Below are positions 34,648 to 43,717 of a stretch of 49,449 bases of DNA, piece after piece. A program made the position numbers and the translations under genes. Location: assembly GCA_934691725.1 (NCBI GenBank), contig CAKUTF010000018.1, positions 1 through 49,449 of the forward strand, given 5' to 3'. Position 1 is the first letter of the stretch. The number at the start of each line of letters is the position of its first letter. The stretch is from an uncultured Fibrobacter sp. (GTDB lineage: Bacteria; Fibrobacterota; Fibrobacteria; Fibrobacterales; Fibrobacteraceae). A model generated the notes under the pieces. That model was not told the DNA's origin. It ran no database searches and worked only from the letters and a program-made list of their open reading frames with translations.

Positions 34648-37137
34648 TTATTGCTGATTTTTTCCCGGCAAATCTTCTTTTTTGAAAACGAGCGTTTTCC
34701 CGTCGAAAGACGCGTCGATTCCGATTGTCGAAAAGTCCGTAAAGGTCCCGAGCAGAAGGCCTTCGGAAAGTTCATCCTCCACCAGCTGCTGGATGCTCCT
34801 GCGGAGCGGCCTCGCGCCGAGGGCCGGGTCGTATCCGTGCTCCACGATGACCTCTTTCGCCTTTTCGGTAAATTCGAGCAGGATGCCGCGGTCCGAAAGG
34901 TTCTTCTGGACATTTCCCAAAAGGATATCGACAATCCGGATCAGGTCCGACTTGTTCAGGCTGCGGAACACGATCTGGTCGTCGATACGGTTCAGGAACT
35001 CCGGGGAGAAGACGTTCTTCGCCTCTTCCCGAATAGTCGTCTCCATCCGTTCGAAATCATCACTCTCCGAGAGCTTGGTAAAGCCCATGCCCGCGCTGTG
35101 CTTGACTTCACGCGCTCCGACGTTCGACGTCATGATGATAATCGTATTCTTGAAATTGATCTTCCGACCGAAACTGTCCGTCAACTGCCCGTCGTCGAGA
35201 ATCTGGAGCAAGAGGTTATACACGTCGGGATGAGCCTTTTCGATTTCGTCGAGAAGTACCACGGAATACGGACGCTTGCGGACCTTCTCGGTCAATTGTC
35301 CGCCGCCTTCCTCGTAGCCGACATATCCCGGGGGCGCGCCTATCAGACGGGAAATGCTGTGCTTCTCCATGTATTCGCTCATGTCGATTCGGATCATCGA
35401 ATCCTCGGAACCGAAGAGCGAAAGCGAAAGGACCTTGGCAAGTTCCGTTTTCCCGACGCCTGTAGGCCCGAGGAAAAGGAAACTTCCCATCGGTCTGCAC
35501 GTATCGCGGATTCCCGCCCGGGAACGCCGGATGGAACGGACGACGGCATCGACCGCCCTGTCCTGCCCGATAATCCGCTGCTTGATTTCCCGGTCGAGGT
35601 TCAGGAGCTTTTTCGTCTCCTCGCCGGCGAGCCGCGAAATGGGAATTCCCGTCATCTTGCTTATCACGTCGCGGATGACATCTTCATCGACAACCAGGCA
35701 TTCCGTCTTGCGCTTTTCGAGCCACCCTTCCTTGAGTTCCGCGATTTTCTTCTGGAGTTCTTCCGAGGCGTCACGGCACTTCGCCGCGTCCTCGAACTTT
35801 TCCGTGCGCATCGCCTCTTCCTTCTTCGCGTTCGTCTCGGCGAGTTTCGCTTCCATATTGCGGAGTTCCGGCGGCACGGCCATGCTTTCTAGGCGTTTTC
35901 TCGCACCCGCTTCGTCGATGACGTCTATCGCCTTGTCCGGTAGGAAGCGCTCCGACAGGTAACGGTCCCCCAAGACTACCGCGGCGCGAATCGCTTCCGG
36001 CGTATATCTCACCTTGTGATGTCTCTCGTAGCGATCGACGAGCCCGTTCAGGATGATGACGGATTCCTCGACCGTCGGCGGATTCACCAGAATCTTCTGG
36101 AAACGGCGTTCGAGCGCGGCGTCCTTTTCGATATACTTCCGGTATTCATCGACGGTCGTTGCCCCGATGCACTGGAGTTCCCCGCGCGCAAGCGCCGGTT
36201 TGAAGATGTTCGAAGCGTCGAGGCTTCCTTCCGAACCGCCAGCCCCCACAATCGTATGCAGCTCGTCGATAAAGAGGATGACCGCGTTCTCGTTTCTCTG
36301 GAGTTCCATGATCAAGGCCTTCAAGCGTTCCTCGAACTGCCCGCGGTACTTGGTCCCGGCGACCATCGCGGCGACGTCCAGCGTGATGACGCGCTTGTTT
36401 TCAAGAATCTCGGGAATCTTCTTTTCGACGATTTTCTGGGCAAGGCCTTCCACGATGGCGGTCTTTCCGACGCCGGGTTCCCCGATGAGGACCGGATTAT
36501 TCTTTTTGCGACGGCAGAGTACCTGGATCAGCCGCTCGATTTCCGCAGACCGTCCGATGATCGGGTCGAGCTTTCCCTGGCGAGCGAGAGCCGTGAGGTC
36601 GCGCCCGAAATGATCGAGAATCGGCGTCTTGGACTTGCTCTCGCGTTCCGGACGGCGCGGGGCGAAATTCTGGATGGAATCCATCCGCTGCGGACGGGAT
36701 TCGTCCTTGACATTTTCAATCGCCTGCTTGAGCGTCGTGTATTCGACACCCGCCGCGGAGAGAGCCGCCGCAGCCTGGCATTCGGTTGTCTTCGAGAGGG
36801 AGAGAAGAACATGCTCCGTGCCGATGTAGTTGTCGTCAAGCATCTGGGCTTCTACTGCGGATGCCTGCAGAACGGCCTTTGCATGTTCCGAAAACGGCAT
36901 CTGGGTCCCGATGGTCATCATGCCGCCGTTTCCCGAAATGGAACGTTCCACGTCCTGCGCGAGATTTTCTAAATCCACCCCGAGAATCTTTAACGCGGCG
37001 GCGGCGACACCGGCGCCTTCGCGGACAATGCCGAGCAGCAAATGTTCCGTCCCGACATGTTCCGAATTCAGGCGGACTGCTTCCTTCCGTGCATAATCAA
37101 AAACTTTTTTCGCTCGATCCGTAAACTTGCCTGGCAT
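34648..37137 (-). CDS. clpC: ClpC-type AAA+ unfoldase
   Basis: Hsp100 protein of 829 aa that unfolds substrates for ClpP. N-terminal double Clp repeat (1-145, SEHVGTEHLLLGI), first ATPase with Walker A GEPGVGKT (219-226), a UVR-type middle domain (around KFEDAAKCRDASEEL), second ATPase with Walker A GPTGVGKT, and a C-terminal D2-small domain. The short middle domain marks ClpC rather than ClpB. ATG overlaps the lolD stop as TGATG and is preceded by GGAGG within lolD. McsA/McsB and CtsR genes are not seen. Confidence 0.95.
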   Translation of the reverse strand: MPGKFTDRAKKVFDYARKEAVRLNSEHVGTEHLLLGIVREGAGVAAAALKILGVDLENLAQDVERSISGNGGMMTIGTQMPFSEHAKAVLQASAVEAQMLDDNYIGTEHVLLSLSKTTECQAAAALSAAGVEYTTLKQAIENVKDESRPQRMDSIQNFAPRRPERESKSKTPILDHFGRDLTALARQGKLDPIIGRSAEIERLIQVLCRRKKNNPVLIGEPGVGKTAIVEGLAQKIVEKKIPEILENKRVITLDVAAMVAGTKYRGQFEERLKALIMELQRNENAVILFIDELHTIVGAGGSEGSLDASNIFKPALARGELQCIGATTVDEYRKYIEKDAALERRFQKILVNPPTVEESVIILNGLVDRYERHHKVRYTPEAIRAAVVLGDRYLSERFLPDKAIDVIDEAGARKRLESMAVPPELRNMEAKLAETNAKKEEAMRTEKFEDAAKCRDASEELQKKIAELKEGWLEKRKTECLVVDEDVIRDVISKMTGIPISRLAGEETKKLLNLDREIKQRIIGQDRAVDAVVRSIRRSRAGIRDTCRPMGSFLFLGPTGVGKTELAKVLSLSLFGSEDSMIRIDMSEYMEKHSISRLIGAPPGYVGYEEGGGQLTEKVRKRPYSVVLLDEIEKAHPDVYNLLLQILDDGQLTDSFGRKINFKNTIIIMTSNVGAREVKHSAGMGFTKLSESDDFERMETTIREEAKNVFSPEFLNRIDDQIVFRSLNKSDLIRIVDILLGNVQKNLSDRGILLEFTEKAKEVIVEHGYDPALGARPLRRSIQQLVEDELSEGLLLGTFTDFSTIGIDASFDGKTLVFKKEDLPGKNQQ

Positions 37138-37838
37138 CAGGACGCCTCCTTTGAAAATGGGACAATTTTTCCTCCGTGCATGTGGACGCGGCTTGTCGCG
37201 TATTCCGCCATGCGCTCGTCGTGCGTCACGACAAGCAGAGTCTGCCTGTAATCTTCGTTAATCTGTTTAAAAAGTTCGTTGAGCATCCGGGCGTTTTTCT
37301 CGTCGAGGTTCCCGCTCGGTTCGTCGGCGAGGAGGATGTCCGGGCGGTTCATCAAGGCCCGCGCAACGGCGACACGCTGCCTTTCCCCGCCGGAAAGTTC
37401 CCGTGGCAAATGCTTCATCCGGTCATTCAGGCCGACAGCCGAGAGAAGTTCCTCCGCCCGCGACCGGATTTCCGAAAGCGGTTCCCGCGCATTCAGGATT
37501 CTAGCCGGGACGCAGACGTTCTCGATGGCGGTAAATTCCGCAAGCAGATGGTGGAACTGGAAAACGAACCCGACTTTTTTCGAATGGTACGCATCCTTTT
37601 CCGCCGCGGACATTTTCCCTAGGCTCTTGCCTTCAAAGAGGATTTCCCCGGAAGTCGGCGAATCTAGCGCACCGACGAGATTTAAGAAGGTGGATTTTCC
37701 CGACCCCGAAGCCCCGGTCAGCACGCAGAACTCATGCGACGCAAGGGAAAAATCGACGCCTTTTAAAATTTCAAGGCGTTCGCCCGTTTCCGCAAAGACC
37801 CGGGTTAGCGACTTCGTTTCGAGCAAAATTTCATTCAT
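37137..37838 (-). CDS. lolD: Lipoprotein-releasing ABC ATPase LolD
   Basis: ATPase powering extraction of lipoproteins from the inner membrane. From ATG 37838 the product is 233 aa: Walker A GASGSGKST (about 43-51), Q-loop VFQFHHLLAEFTA, signature LSGGERQRVAVARAL and Walker B ILLADEPSGNLD. It overlaps lolC by 8 nt, which fixes the start; the longer frame only covers lolC. MacB-type ATPases are similar, but the neighbour settles LolD. Confidence 0.94.
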   Translation of the reverse strand: MNEILLETKSLTRVFAETGERLEILKGVDFSLASHEFCVLTGASGSGKSTFLNLVGALDSPTSGEILFEGKSLGKMSAAEKDAYHSKKVGFVFQFHHLLAEFTAIENVCVPARILNAREPLSEIRSRAEELLSAVGLNDRMKHLPRELSGGERQRVAVARALMNRPDILLADEPSGNLDEKNARMLNELFKQINEDYRQTLLVVTHDERMAEYATSRVHMHGGKIVPFSKEAS

Positions 37839-39078
37839 GGCGAATCGCTCCCACAGGATCGAGTTTCGAAGCCTTCCAGGCAGGAAGCAGAGTCGAAAGC
37901 GTACAAAGGAAAATGCCGCAGGCAAAGACCAGAACCACGTCGAGCGGTTCGATCAGCACCGGAAAATAGGGAAGCACATACACGTCGCCGGGAAGCTTCA
38001 CAAAGTGATACGCCTGCTGGAGCGCGCAAAGGACAAGCCCGAGAGTTCCGCCGAGAAGCGTCCCGCCGATACCGATAAAGGACCCCATCAGCATGAACAC
38101 CCGCATGACGCCGCCCTTCGAAAGGCCCATGCTGCGGAGAATGCCGATTTCCTTTGTCTTGTCCGTCACGACCATGATGAGCGAGCTGATGATATTGAAC
38201 GCCGCGACCAAAATGATGAGGCAGATGATCGCCGCCACGATGAACTTTTCGTAGTTCATCCATTTGAGCAGCGTGACATTTTTTGTCTTCCAGTCGATGA
38301 AGTAATACGGATAGCCGACGACCGAACCCGCGCGGGAAACGCCCTCCTCCGCTTTCCACTGGTCCTTGACGCGAAACTGGATGCCCGAAACGGCATCGCC
38401 CATCGAAAGAAGCTTCTGCGCTTCGGGAATTCCTATATAGGCGATGTTCCCGTCGTACTCATACATGCCCGTTTCGAAAATCCCGGACACGACGCACGAA
38501 AGGATCTTGGGACCGCCCGATGAAAGTGCGGATTCCGTGCTCTGGAATGTCTGGATGATGATCTTGTCGCCCACGAGAACGCGCAGCCTGTTCGCGAGCG
38601 AAACGCCCAGGATAACCGCGGGGCGAAGCTCTCCCATTGCATCGGGGAGGCTGTCGAGCGAATACTTGCCGCTCACGATGTTTTCCGAAAGGTTCGTCAC
38701 CTTCGCCGAGCGTTCTGCGTCGATTCCGTAAAGGACGATTCCGTCGTTCACCTTTTTCGAGCTAATGCCCGTCTTGTAAATGATGAACGGCGCACTGGCG
38801 ACCACGTCCGAATCGTTTCCCATCACGCGCTGTGCGAGCGAATCGTAGTCTTCGACCGGATCGCCGTGGTAAGCGTACATTTCAAAGTGCGCGTCCTTGC
38901 CAATCATCTGCGCGGTAACTTCCTTTTCAAAGCCGTTCACCGCCGAAAGGGCGACAATCATCGCGAATACGCCGATGCTCACGCCGAGCATACTGAAAAT
39001 GCCTATCAGCGAAATGAAGAGGCTTTTGCGCTGCGCGCCCAGATACCGCCAGGCGATGAGCCATTCTAACTTGTTCAT
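37831..39078 (-). CDS. lolC: Lipoprotein-releasing permease LolC/LolE type
   Basis: 415 aa. One N-terminal membrane helix (about 22-47, LIGIFSMLGVSIGVFAMIVA), a periplasmic domain (50-265) and three C-terminal helices (about 273-298, 320-350, 372-397), the LolC/E pattern. Conserved DKTKEIGILRSMG precedes the third helix. Only one permease gene is present, so the complex may be a homodimer, as in bacteria with a single LolF-type subunit. Confidence 0.93.
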   Translation of the reverse strand: MNKLEWLIAWRYLGAQRKSLFISLIGIFSMLGVSIGVFAMIVALSAVNGFEKEVTAQMIGKDAHFEMYAYHGDPVEDYDSLAQRVMGNDSDVVASAPFIIYKTGISSKKVNDGIVLYGIDAERSAKVTNLSENIVSGKYSLDSLPDAMGELRPAVILGVSLANRLRVLVGDKIIIQTFQSTESALSSGGPKILSCVVSGIFETGMYEYDGNIAYIGIPEAQKLLSMGDAVSGIQFRVKDQWKAEEGVSRAGSVVGYPYYFIDWKTKNVTLLKWMNYEKFIVAAIICLIILVAAFNIISSLIMVVTDKTKEIGILRSMGLSKGGVMRVFMLMGSFIGIGGTLLGGTLGLVLCALQQAYHFVKLPGDVYVLPYFPVLIEPLDVVLVFACGIFLCTLSTLLPAWKASKLDPVGAIRHE

Positions 39079-39123
39079 AGGACTCCGAAAGGAATCGCCG
39101 GCTCCCGCCGGCTCTTCATCAAA

Positions 39124-40623
39124 CTAGTTTTCCGGTTTCATCAGCGGGAAGAGGATGACGTCGCGAATGGTCTGCTGGTTCGTGAGAAGCATCACCATGC
39201 GGTCGATCCCAAAGCCGACACCGCCCGTCGGGGGAAGCCCCGACTCCACCGCGTGGATAAAGTTTTCGTCCATCGGATGCGTTTCGCCTTCGCCGCCGCG
39301 CCCGCGACGGACCTGGTCTTCAAGAAGCTCGCGCTGGCGAATCGGATCGTTCAATTCCGTGTAGGCGTTCCCTAGTTCCCAGCCGTTCGCATACGGCTCG
39401 AACTGCTCGATCAGGTCGGCATCCTCGCGATGGCTCTTGCAGAGCGGCGTGCTTTCCTTCGGCATGTCCTTGATGAACGTCGGCTGGACGAGCTTCTTTT
39501 CCACCGTAAACTCGAAAAGCTCGATGACCGCGCGTCCGCGGCTCCATTCGCCGTCCATCGTCGCCCCGAGCCGTTTCAGTTCCGCCTTGAGATCCTCGTC
39601 CGACATGGACTTCACGTCGTATCCGGCATACTGCTTCAGGGCGTCGTACATGGAAATGCGCGGCCACGGCGCCTTGAAATCGATTTCCGTCCCCTGGTAG
39701 TTCACCTTCGTCGTACCGTTCGCGGCGATAGCGGCCCGCTCGTAGATGTTTTCGAAGTGGACCATCATGTCGTTGTAATCCGCATACGCCTGGTAAAATT
39801 CGAGCCCCGTAAATTCCGGGCTGTGCGTGCGGTCCATGCCTTCGTTCCGGAAATTCTTGCTGAACTCGAAAACGCGTTCCATGCCGCCGACGATGCAACG
39901 CTTCAGGTAAAGTTCCGGGGCGACGCGCAGGTAGAGCGTCATGTCCGCCGCGTTGTGGTGCGTGGTGAAAGGCTTCGCGTTCGCTCCGCCGTAAATCGGC
40001 TGCAGCGTCGGGGTTTCCACTTCGATGAACTTGTTTTCGAGAAGGTATTCCCGAATCGCCTGCAGGATACGGCTCCGCTTGATGAACACGTCGCGGACGT
40101 CGTCGTTCAGCGCCATGTCGATGTAACGCTCGCGGTAACGCGAATCGACATCTTTAAATTCGTTGAAGATTTTCTTGTTGCCGTTTTCGTCGATGATTTC
40201 CTTTGGAACGGGCAGCGGGCGCACCGCTTTCGCAAGCATCTCTACCCGCTCGGCCTTGACGGAGTATTCCCCCGTCTTCGTCTCCATCATTGTCCCTTCG
40301 ACCCCGAGGAAATCCCCGAAGTCGGCCATCTTGACGATTTCGTAATCCTTTTCGCCGATGATGTCCTTCGCGCAGACAATCTGCAGACGCCCGTAGCGGT
40401 CCTTCAGGTGCATGAAGCAGAGCTTTCCCTTGCGGTTATAGCGGACGACGCGCCCCGCAAACGAAATCTTTTCGCCGGATTTCAGAAGTTCGTCCTTTTG
40501 CGCACGGAGCATTTCGGACGTATGCGTGCGATTGAACTTGTGCGGATACGGGTTTACCCCCATCTCCTTGAATTTTTCTAGTTTGTCGAGCCGAGCCTGT
40601 ACCTGATCGTTCATGTCTTGCAT
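39124..40623 (-). CDS. lysS: Lysyl-tRNA synthetase, class II
   Basis: 499 aa, full length, so it is the tRNA synthetase and not the shorter EpmA. OB anticodon domain at about 55-150 (KISFAGRVVRYNRKGK), motif 2 FRNEGMDRTHSPEFT and motif 3 GGVGFGIDRMVMLL. ATG 40623 is preceded by AGGA; a second in-frame ATG at 40614 is possible. The gene leads the run lysS, lolC, lolD, clpC, bioB, with 45 nt before lolC. The upstream side is repeat array C. Confidence 0.96.
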   Translation of the reverse strand: MQDMNDQVQARLDKLEKFKEMGVNPYPHKFNRTHTSEMLRAQKDELLKSGEKISFAGRVVRYNRKGKLCFMHLKDRYGRLQIVCAKDIIGEKDYEIVKMADFGDFLGVEGTMMETKTGEYSVKAERVEMLAKAVRPLPVPKEIIDENGNKKIFNEFKDVDSRYRERYIDMALNDDVRDVFIKRSRILQAIREYLLENKFIEVETPTLQPIYGGANAKPFTTHHNAADMTLYLRVAPELYLKRCIVGGMERVFEFSKNFRNEGMDRTHSPEFTGLEFYQAYADYNDMMVHFENIYERAAIAANGTTKVNYQGTEIDFKAPWPRISMYDALKQYAGYDVKSMSDEDLKAELKRLGATMDGEWSRGRAVIELFEFTVEKKLVQPTFIKDMPKESTPLCKSHREDADLIEQFEPYANGWELGNAYTELNDPIRQRELLEDQVRRGRGGEGETHPMDENFIHAVESGLPPTGGVGFGIDRMVMLLTNQQTIRDVILFPLMKPEN

Positions 40624-40667
40624 GTTAGAGAATCCTGTAAAAAGTTTTCACGGAAAAGATAGAAATT

Positions 40668-41258
40668 ATAGGCTCGAAAGACCGCCTGCGATGCGGAATT
40701 TAGCGGCTGAGAAATCAGGGATTAGGGAGTAGTTGATAGCAGAAAACAGGATTCAGGAATCAGTAGGTAAAATGGGAAGCGAAATGCGGGAAGAGGGATG
40801 TGGAATACGGGATTTTGGAGCGTGTTTAGAGCTTAGACCTGCAGACGTCTATGTTCTTGTATCTCGGAAGTTCAACATCCTCGGCTCTGACCACTGGACA
40901 CTGCTCACTGCCCACTGGTTCTAAGTTCTATCAACTAAGTTCTGAATAGCTCGACAAGCTCGCTAGCCTGTCAAATCCCATTCCTTAAAGGGGATTCCCC
41001 GGTCAAGCCGGGGAATGACATCATAGTGAGCACGGGAATGACATGGGACTATGTTCCTTGTACTGTTTCATCCAAAATTAAATGTTCGCTATTCTAAGCT
41101 CTAAGTTCTACCAACTAAGCTCTGAACTCCGTTTCCCAAAGTTTAAACGCCCGCAGCCTAATCCCTACTCCCTCATCCCTAATCCCTAAACATAGACGTT
41201 TGCAGAGTAATTCCTCATTTCTCATTGCTAATTGCTCATTCTCTTAAACGTCTGCAGG
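40668..41258. repeat. Heptamer repeat array C (about 590 bp, no gene)
   Basis: Lies between lysS and the histidine kinase gene. In-register 7-bp runs: CTGNNCA type at 40887-40914 passing into CTAAGTT type at 40921-40948, CTAAGYT type near 41094-41121, TMMTCCC type at 41159-41186, CTMATTN type at 41214-41241. Anchors: CAGACGTCTA inverted in the left half (about 40844), AACGCCCGCAG (41145), GACGTTTGCAG (41196), AACGTCTGCAGG (41247-41258). The last anchor directly touches the histidine kinase stop codon. A palindromic element is embedded at 40949-41026. No ORF of credible quality. Confidence 0.85.
40949..41026 (+). repeat. Palindromic intergenic element, copy 2
   Basis: Near-identical to 48625-48702 and, inverted, to part of 101-231. 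It begins CTCGACAAGCTCGC, passes through TTCCTTAAAGG and ends in the hairpin CCCCGG TCAAG CCGGGG plus AATGACATCATAG. A second GGGAATGACAT half-repeat follows at 41034. Confidence 0.82.
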
Positions 41259-42947
41259 CTACTCCCTGAAAGGAACAAAACTTGCCGGTGAAAAATCCAC
41301 ACGGAAAGAACTTCCCTCCCCAAAGACCGACGAGACCGAAACTTTCGCCTTGTGCAGTTCCGCGATATGCTTGACAATGGCAAGCCCGAGCCCCGTTCCA
41401 CCCGTTTCCTTGGAACGGCTCTTGTCCGCACGATAGAAGCGTTCAAAAATATGCGGCAGATGTTCTTCCGCAATTCCCACGCCGGTATCCTTCACTACCA
41501 CGGAATTTCCTTCGAACGAAACCGTTACCGAACCGGAATCCTTGTTGTAGCGAATCGCGTTCACGACCAGATTGTAAAGCATTTCAAAGAGCTTTCCCTT
41601 GTCGCCCATCACAAAAAAGTCCTCGCTCGGAAGTGAAACGGAAACATGCCTCTTCGCAGCGAGCGGTTCGAGCATCGAAGCGATTTCTTTCAGCATTTCG
41701 CCCAAATTAACCTTTTCAAGGGAAAGGGAGTCCGGGTTAGACTCGTCGAGTTCCGAAAGTTTCATGATGTCATTTGTCAGGGCGAGAAGCCGCGCGGATT
41801 CCTTGTGGATTTTCCGGGCAAACTCCGGAATGTCTTCGGGCTTCGCCATTCCCGTTTCAATCATTTCCGCATACCCGGCAATCGACGTTAGCGGAGTCTT
41901 CAGTTCATGGGAAGCATTCGCGGTAAACTTTTCCCGCAAGTCCGAAAGGTTTTTCTTCTCGGTTACATCTAGCAAAATGACAATGACGCCGGAAACTTCC
42001 CCGCCGACAAAGACAGGGCTCGCAATCAGGCGCACGTCCTTTCCCGAAACCTGGATTTCCGCATCGGCCTTTTTGCCCTTTGCGGCAGATTCCACCGCAT
42101 TGTTCAGCGGGATGTTTCGCGAAAAGCAACGGATGTTCCGCCCGGTAAAATCGCCATCGACACGGAACATTTCCCTTGCGACGCCATTCACCAAGACGAC
42201 CTCGTTTTTCGAATCGAGAAGGATCATGCCTTCGGACATGTCCTCGATGAGTGTACGGAAACGGTTCCGCTCAAATTTCAGCCGGGACATTTCCCGCGCC
42301 GTATTGTCTCGTTCCCGCTTGATTTCCCGCGCAAACGGAGTGAATTCCTTGTAAATCAAATCGCCTTCCGGAAACTGCACCGAATCCAGGTTTTCCGCCA
42401 GGCGACGGATAGGCTCGACAAACCGGTTAGAAAGAATGTGCGCAAAGAAAAGGGAAAAGAGGAGAACCGCGACAAGAAGAATTATCAGTTTGGGATACAC
42501 GCCCGAAATAACCGAAAACGCGCTGCTCTTTCGGATAGAAAGCCGAAGAACATTTCCGTCCGGCAAAAGTTTCGCATAGTAATAGACGTCCGTTTCCAAA
42601 GTGTGCGAAAGCCGGAAGCTAGAACCTTCACCGTTCTGGAACGCAGCCTGTACTTCCGGACGGGAAAGATGCAGGTCCATCGAATCCTTTTCCGCGTCCG
42701 ATTCGAACAGGACCTTTCCCTCCGGCGAAATCAGCGTGATGCGAAGCGTCGGCGTGACGAACTTCTTGAGTTCGTCCGAGGAATCGGTCAGTTCGTAAGC
42801 ATTCGCGACAACGGCCACTTGCTGTTTCAGGTCGAGGACAGTCTGTTCCGAAATGCTCGAACGGAACGCTCCCGCGGTGAGAAGCATCGCGACGACCGCC
42901 GCGAGAAACCCGACGTAAAAAAGACTAAAGCTCAGTTTTTCCTTCAT
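41259..42947 (-). CDS. PhoR-like sensor histidine kinase
   Basis: 562 aa from ATG 42947. First membrane helix about 9-30, extracytoplasmic sensor region to about 150, second helix about 155-178, HAMP-like segment (FVEPIRRLAEN), PAS domain about 225-335 (MSEGMILLDSKNEVVLVN), phosphoacceptor His in NASHELKTPLTSI, and ATPase boxes NAIRYN, DTGVGI and GGTGLGLAI. It overlaps the response-regulator gene by 23 nt, with AGGA 6 nt before ATG. The PhoR identity is inferred from domain order and from the adjoining phosphate carrier. Confidence 0.9.
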   Translation of the reverse strand: MKEKLSFSLFYVGFLAAVVAMLLTAGAFRSSISEQTVLDLKQQVAVVANAYELTDSSDELKKFVTPTLRITLISPEGKVLFESDAEKDSMDLHLSRPEVQAAFQNGEGSSFRLSHTLETDVYYYAKLLPDGNVLRLSIRKSSAFSVISGVYPKLIILLVAVLLFSLFFAHILSNRFVEPIRRLAENLDSVQFPEGDLIYKEFTPFAREIKRERDNTAREMSRLKFERNRFRTLIEDMSEGMILLDSKNEVVLVNGVAREMFRVDGDFTGRNIRCFSRNIPLNNAVESAAKGKKADAEIQVSGKDVRLIASPVFVGGEVSGVIVILLDVTEKKNLSDLREKFTANASHELKTPLTSIAGYAEMIETGMAKPEDIPEFARKIHKESARLLALTNDIMKLSELDESNPDSLSLEKVNLGEMLKEIASMLEPLAAKRHVSVSLPSEDFFVMGDKGKLFEMLYNLVVNAIRYNKDSGSVTVSFEGNSVVVKDTGVGIAEEHLPHIFERFYRADKSRSKETGGTGLGLAIVKHIAELHKAKVSVSSVFGEGSSFRVDFSPASFVPFRE

Positions 42948-43635
42948 GAGAATCCTCGCTATCCGCCTTGTAACCGACATTTCGGACTGTCTTGATAAAC
43001 TCTCCGGCAAATCCCAGCTTTTTCCGCAACGTCTTCACATGCATATCGACCGTCCGCGATTCAATCGCCGCATCGATTCCCCAGACGCGTTCCATCAGCT
43101 GGTCACGCCCAAAGACGATTCCCGGTTTCGAACAAAGTAATTTCAGGACTTCGTATTCCTTGAATGTCAGCTCCACCGGATTTCCTTCGACCTTGACCGT
43201 ATGGCGCATATCGTCGATTTCAATCGGACCCAGCCGGATTGGCTTCTTTTCCGAAGAAGAAGCAGGCTGCATTTCCGAGCGGCGCAGAAGGGCGCGCACG
43301 CGCGCCAAAAATTCCATGACGCCGAAAGGCTTTGTCAGATAATCGTCCGCACCGGAATCGAGACCCTTGATTTTATCGAGTTCCGTCGTCTTGGCGGTCA
43401 CCATCATCACGGGAACCGTCGCCGTCGAAGCGTGTCTTCGCAAATCATCCAGAATGGAAAAACCGTCGCGTCCCGGAAGCATCACGTCGAGAATTACTAG
43501 GTTCGGGACACGGTTCCCCAGTTCGCGGAAAAATTCGTCGGACGAAGCCGCGGCGAGAACGTCAAAGCCCGCGCTCTTCAATGCGTAAACTTCCATCTCG
43601 CGAATGTCCTTGTCATCTTCTACAACGCAAATCAT
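42925..43635 (-). CDS. PhoB-like response regulator (OmpR family)
   Basis: 236 aa. Receiver domain with acidic pocket EDD (6-8), phosphoacceptor Asp50 in VILDVMLPG and the conserved Lys in LTKPFG. A winged-helix DNA-binding domain follows (about 132-228, LTFKEYEVLKLLCSKPG, VDMHVKTLRKKLG). It is co-transcribed with the kinase and follows the phosphate carrier gene by 82 nt. PhoB assignment is by context and similarity. Confidence 0.9.
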   Translation of the reverse strand: MICVVEDDKDIREMEVYALKSAGFDVLAAASSDEFFRELGNRVPNLVILDVMLPGRDGFSILDDLRRHASTATVPVMMVTAKTTELDKIKGLDSGADDYLTKPFGVMEFLARVRALLRRSEMQPASSSEKKPIRLGPIEIDDMRHTVKVEGNPVELTFKEYEVLKLLCSKPGIVFGRDQLMERVWGIDAAIESRTVDMHVKTLRKKLGFAGEFIKTVRNVGYKADSEDSHEGKTEL

Positions 43636-43717
43636 AAGAGCTTTCCTTTTGAATTCCGACCTTTATTTTAGAAAATAAAAGCCGAATGTAAAGCTTCCGC
43701 GCAGGAATTTGTAAAAT

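Noticed and set aside
40733..40924. Short ORF within array C
   Set aside because: It consists of repeat words, has no ribosome site and no protein-like composition.
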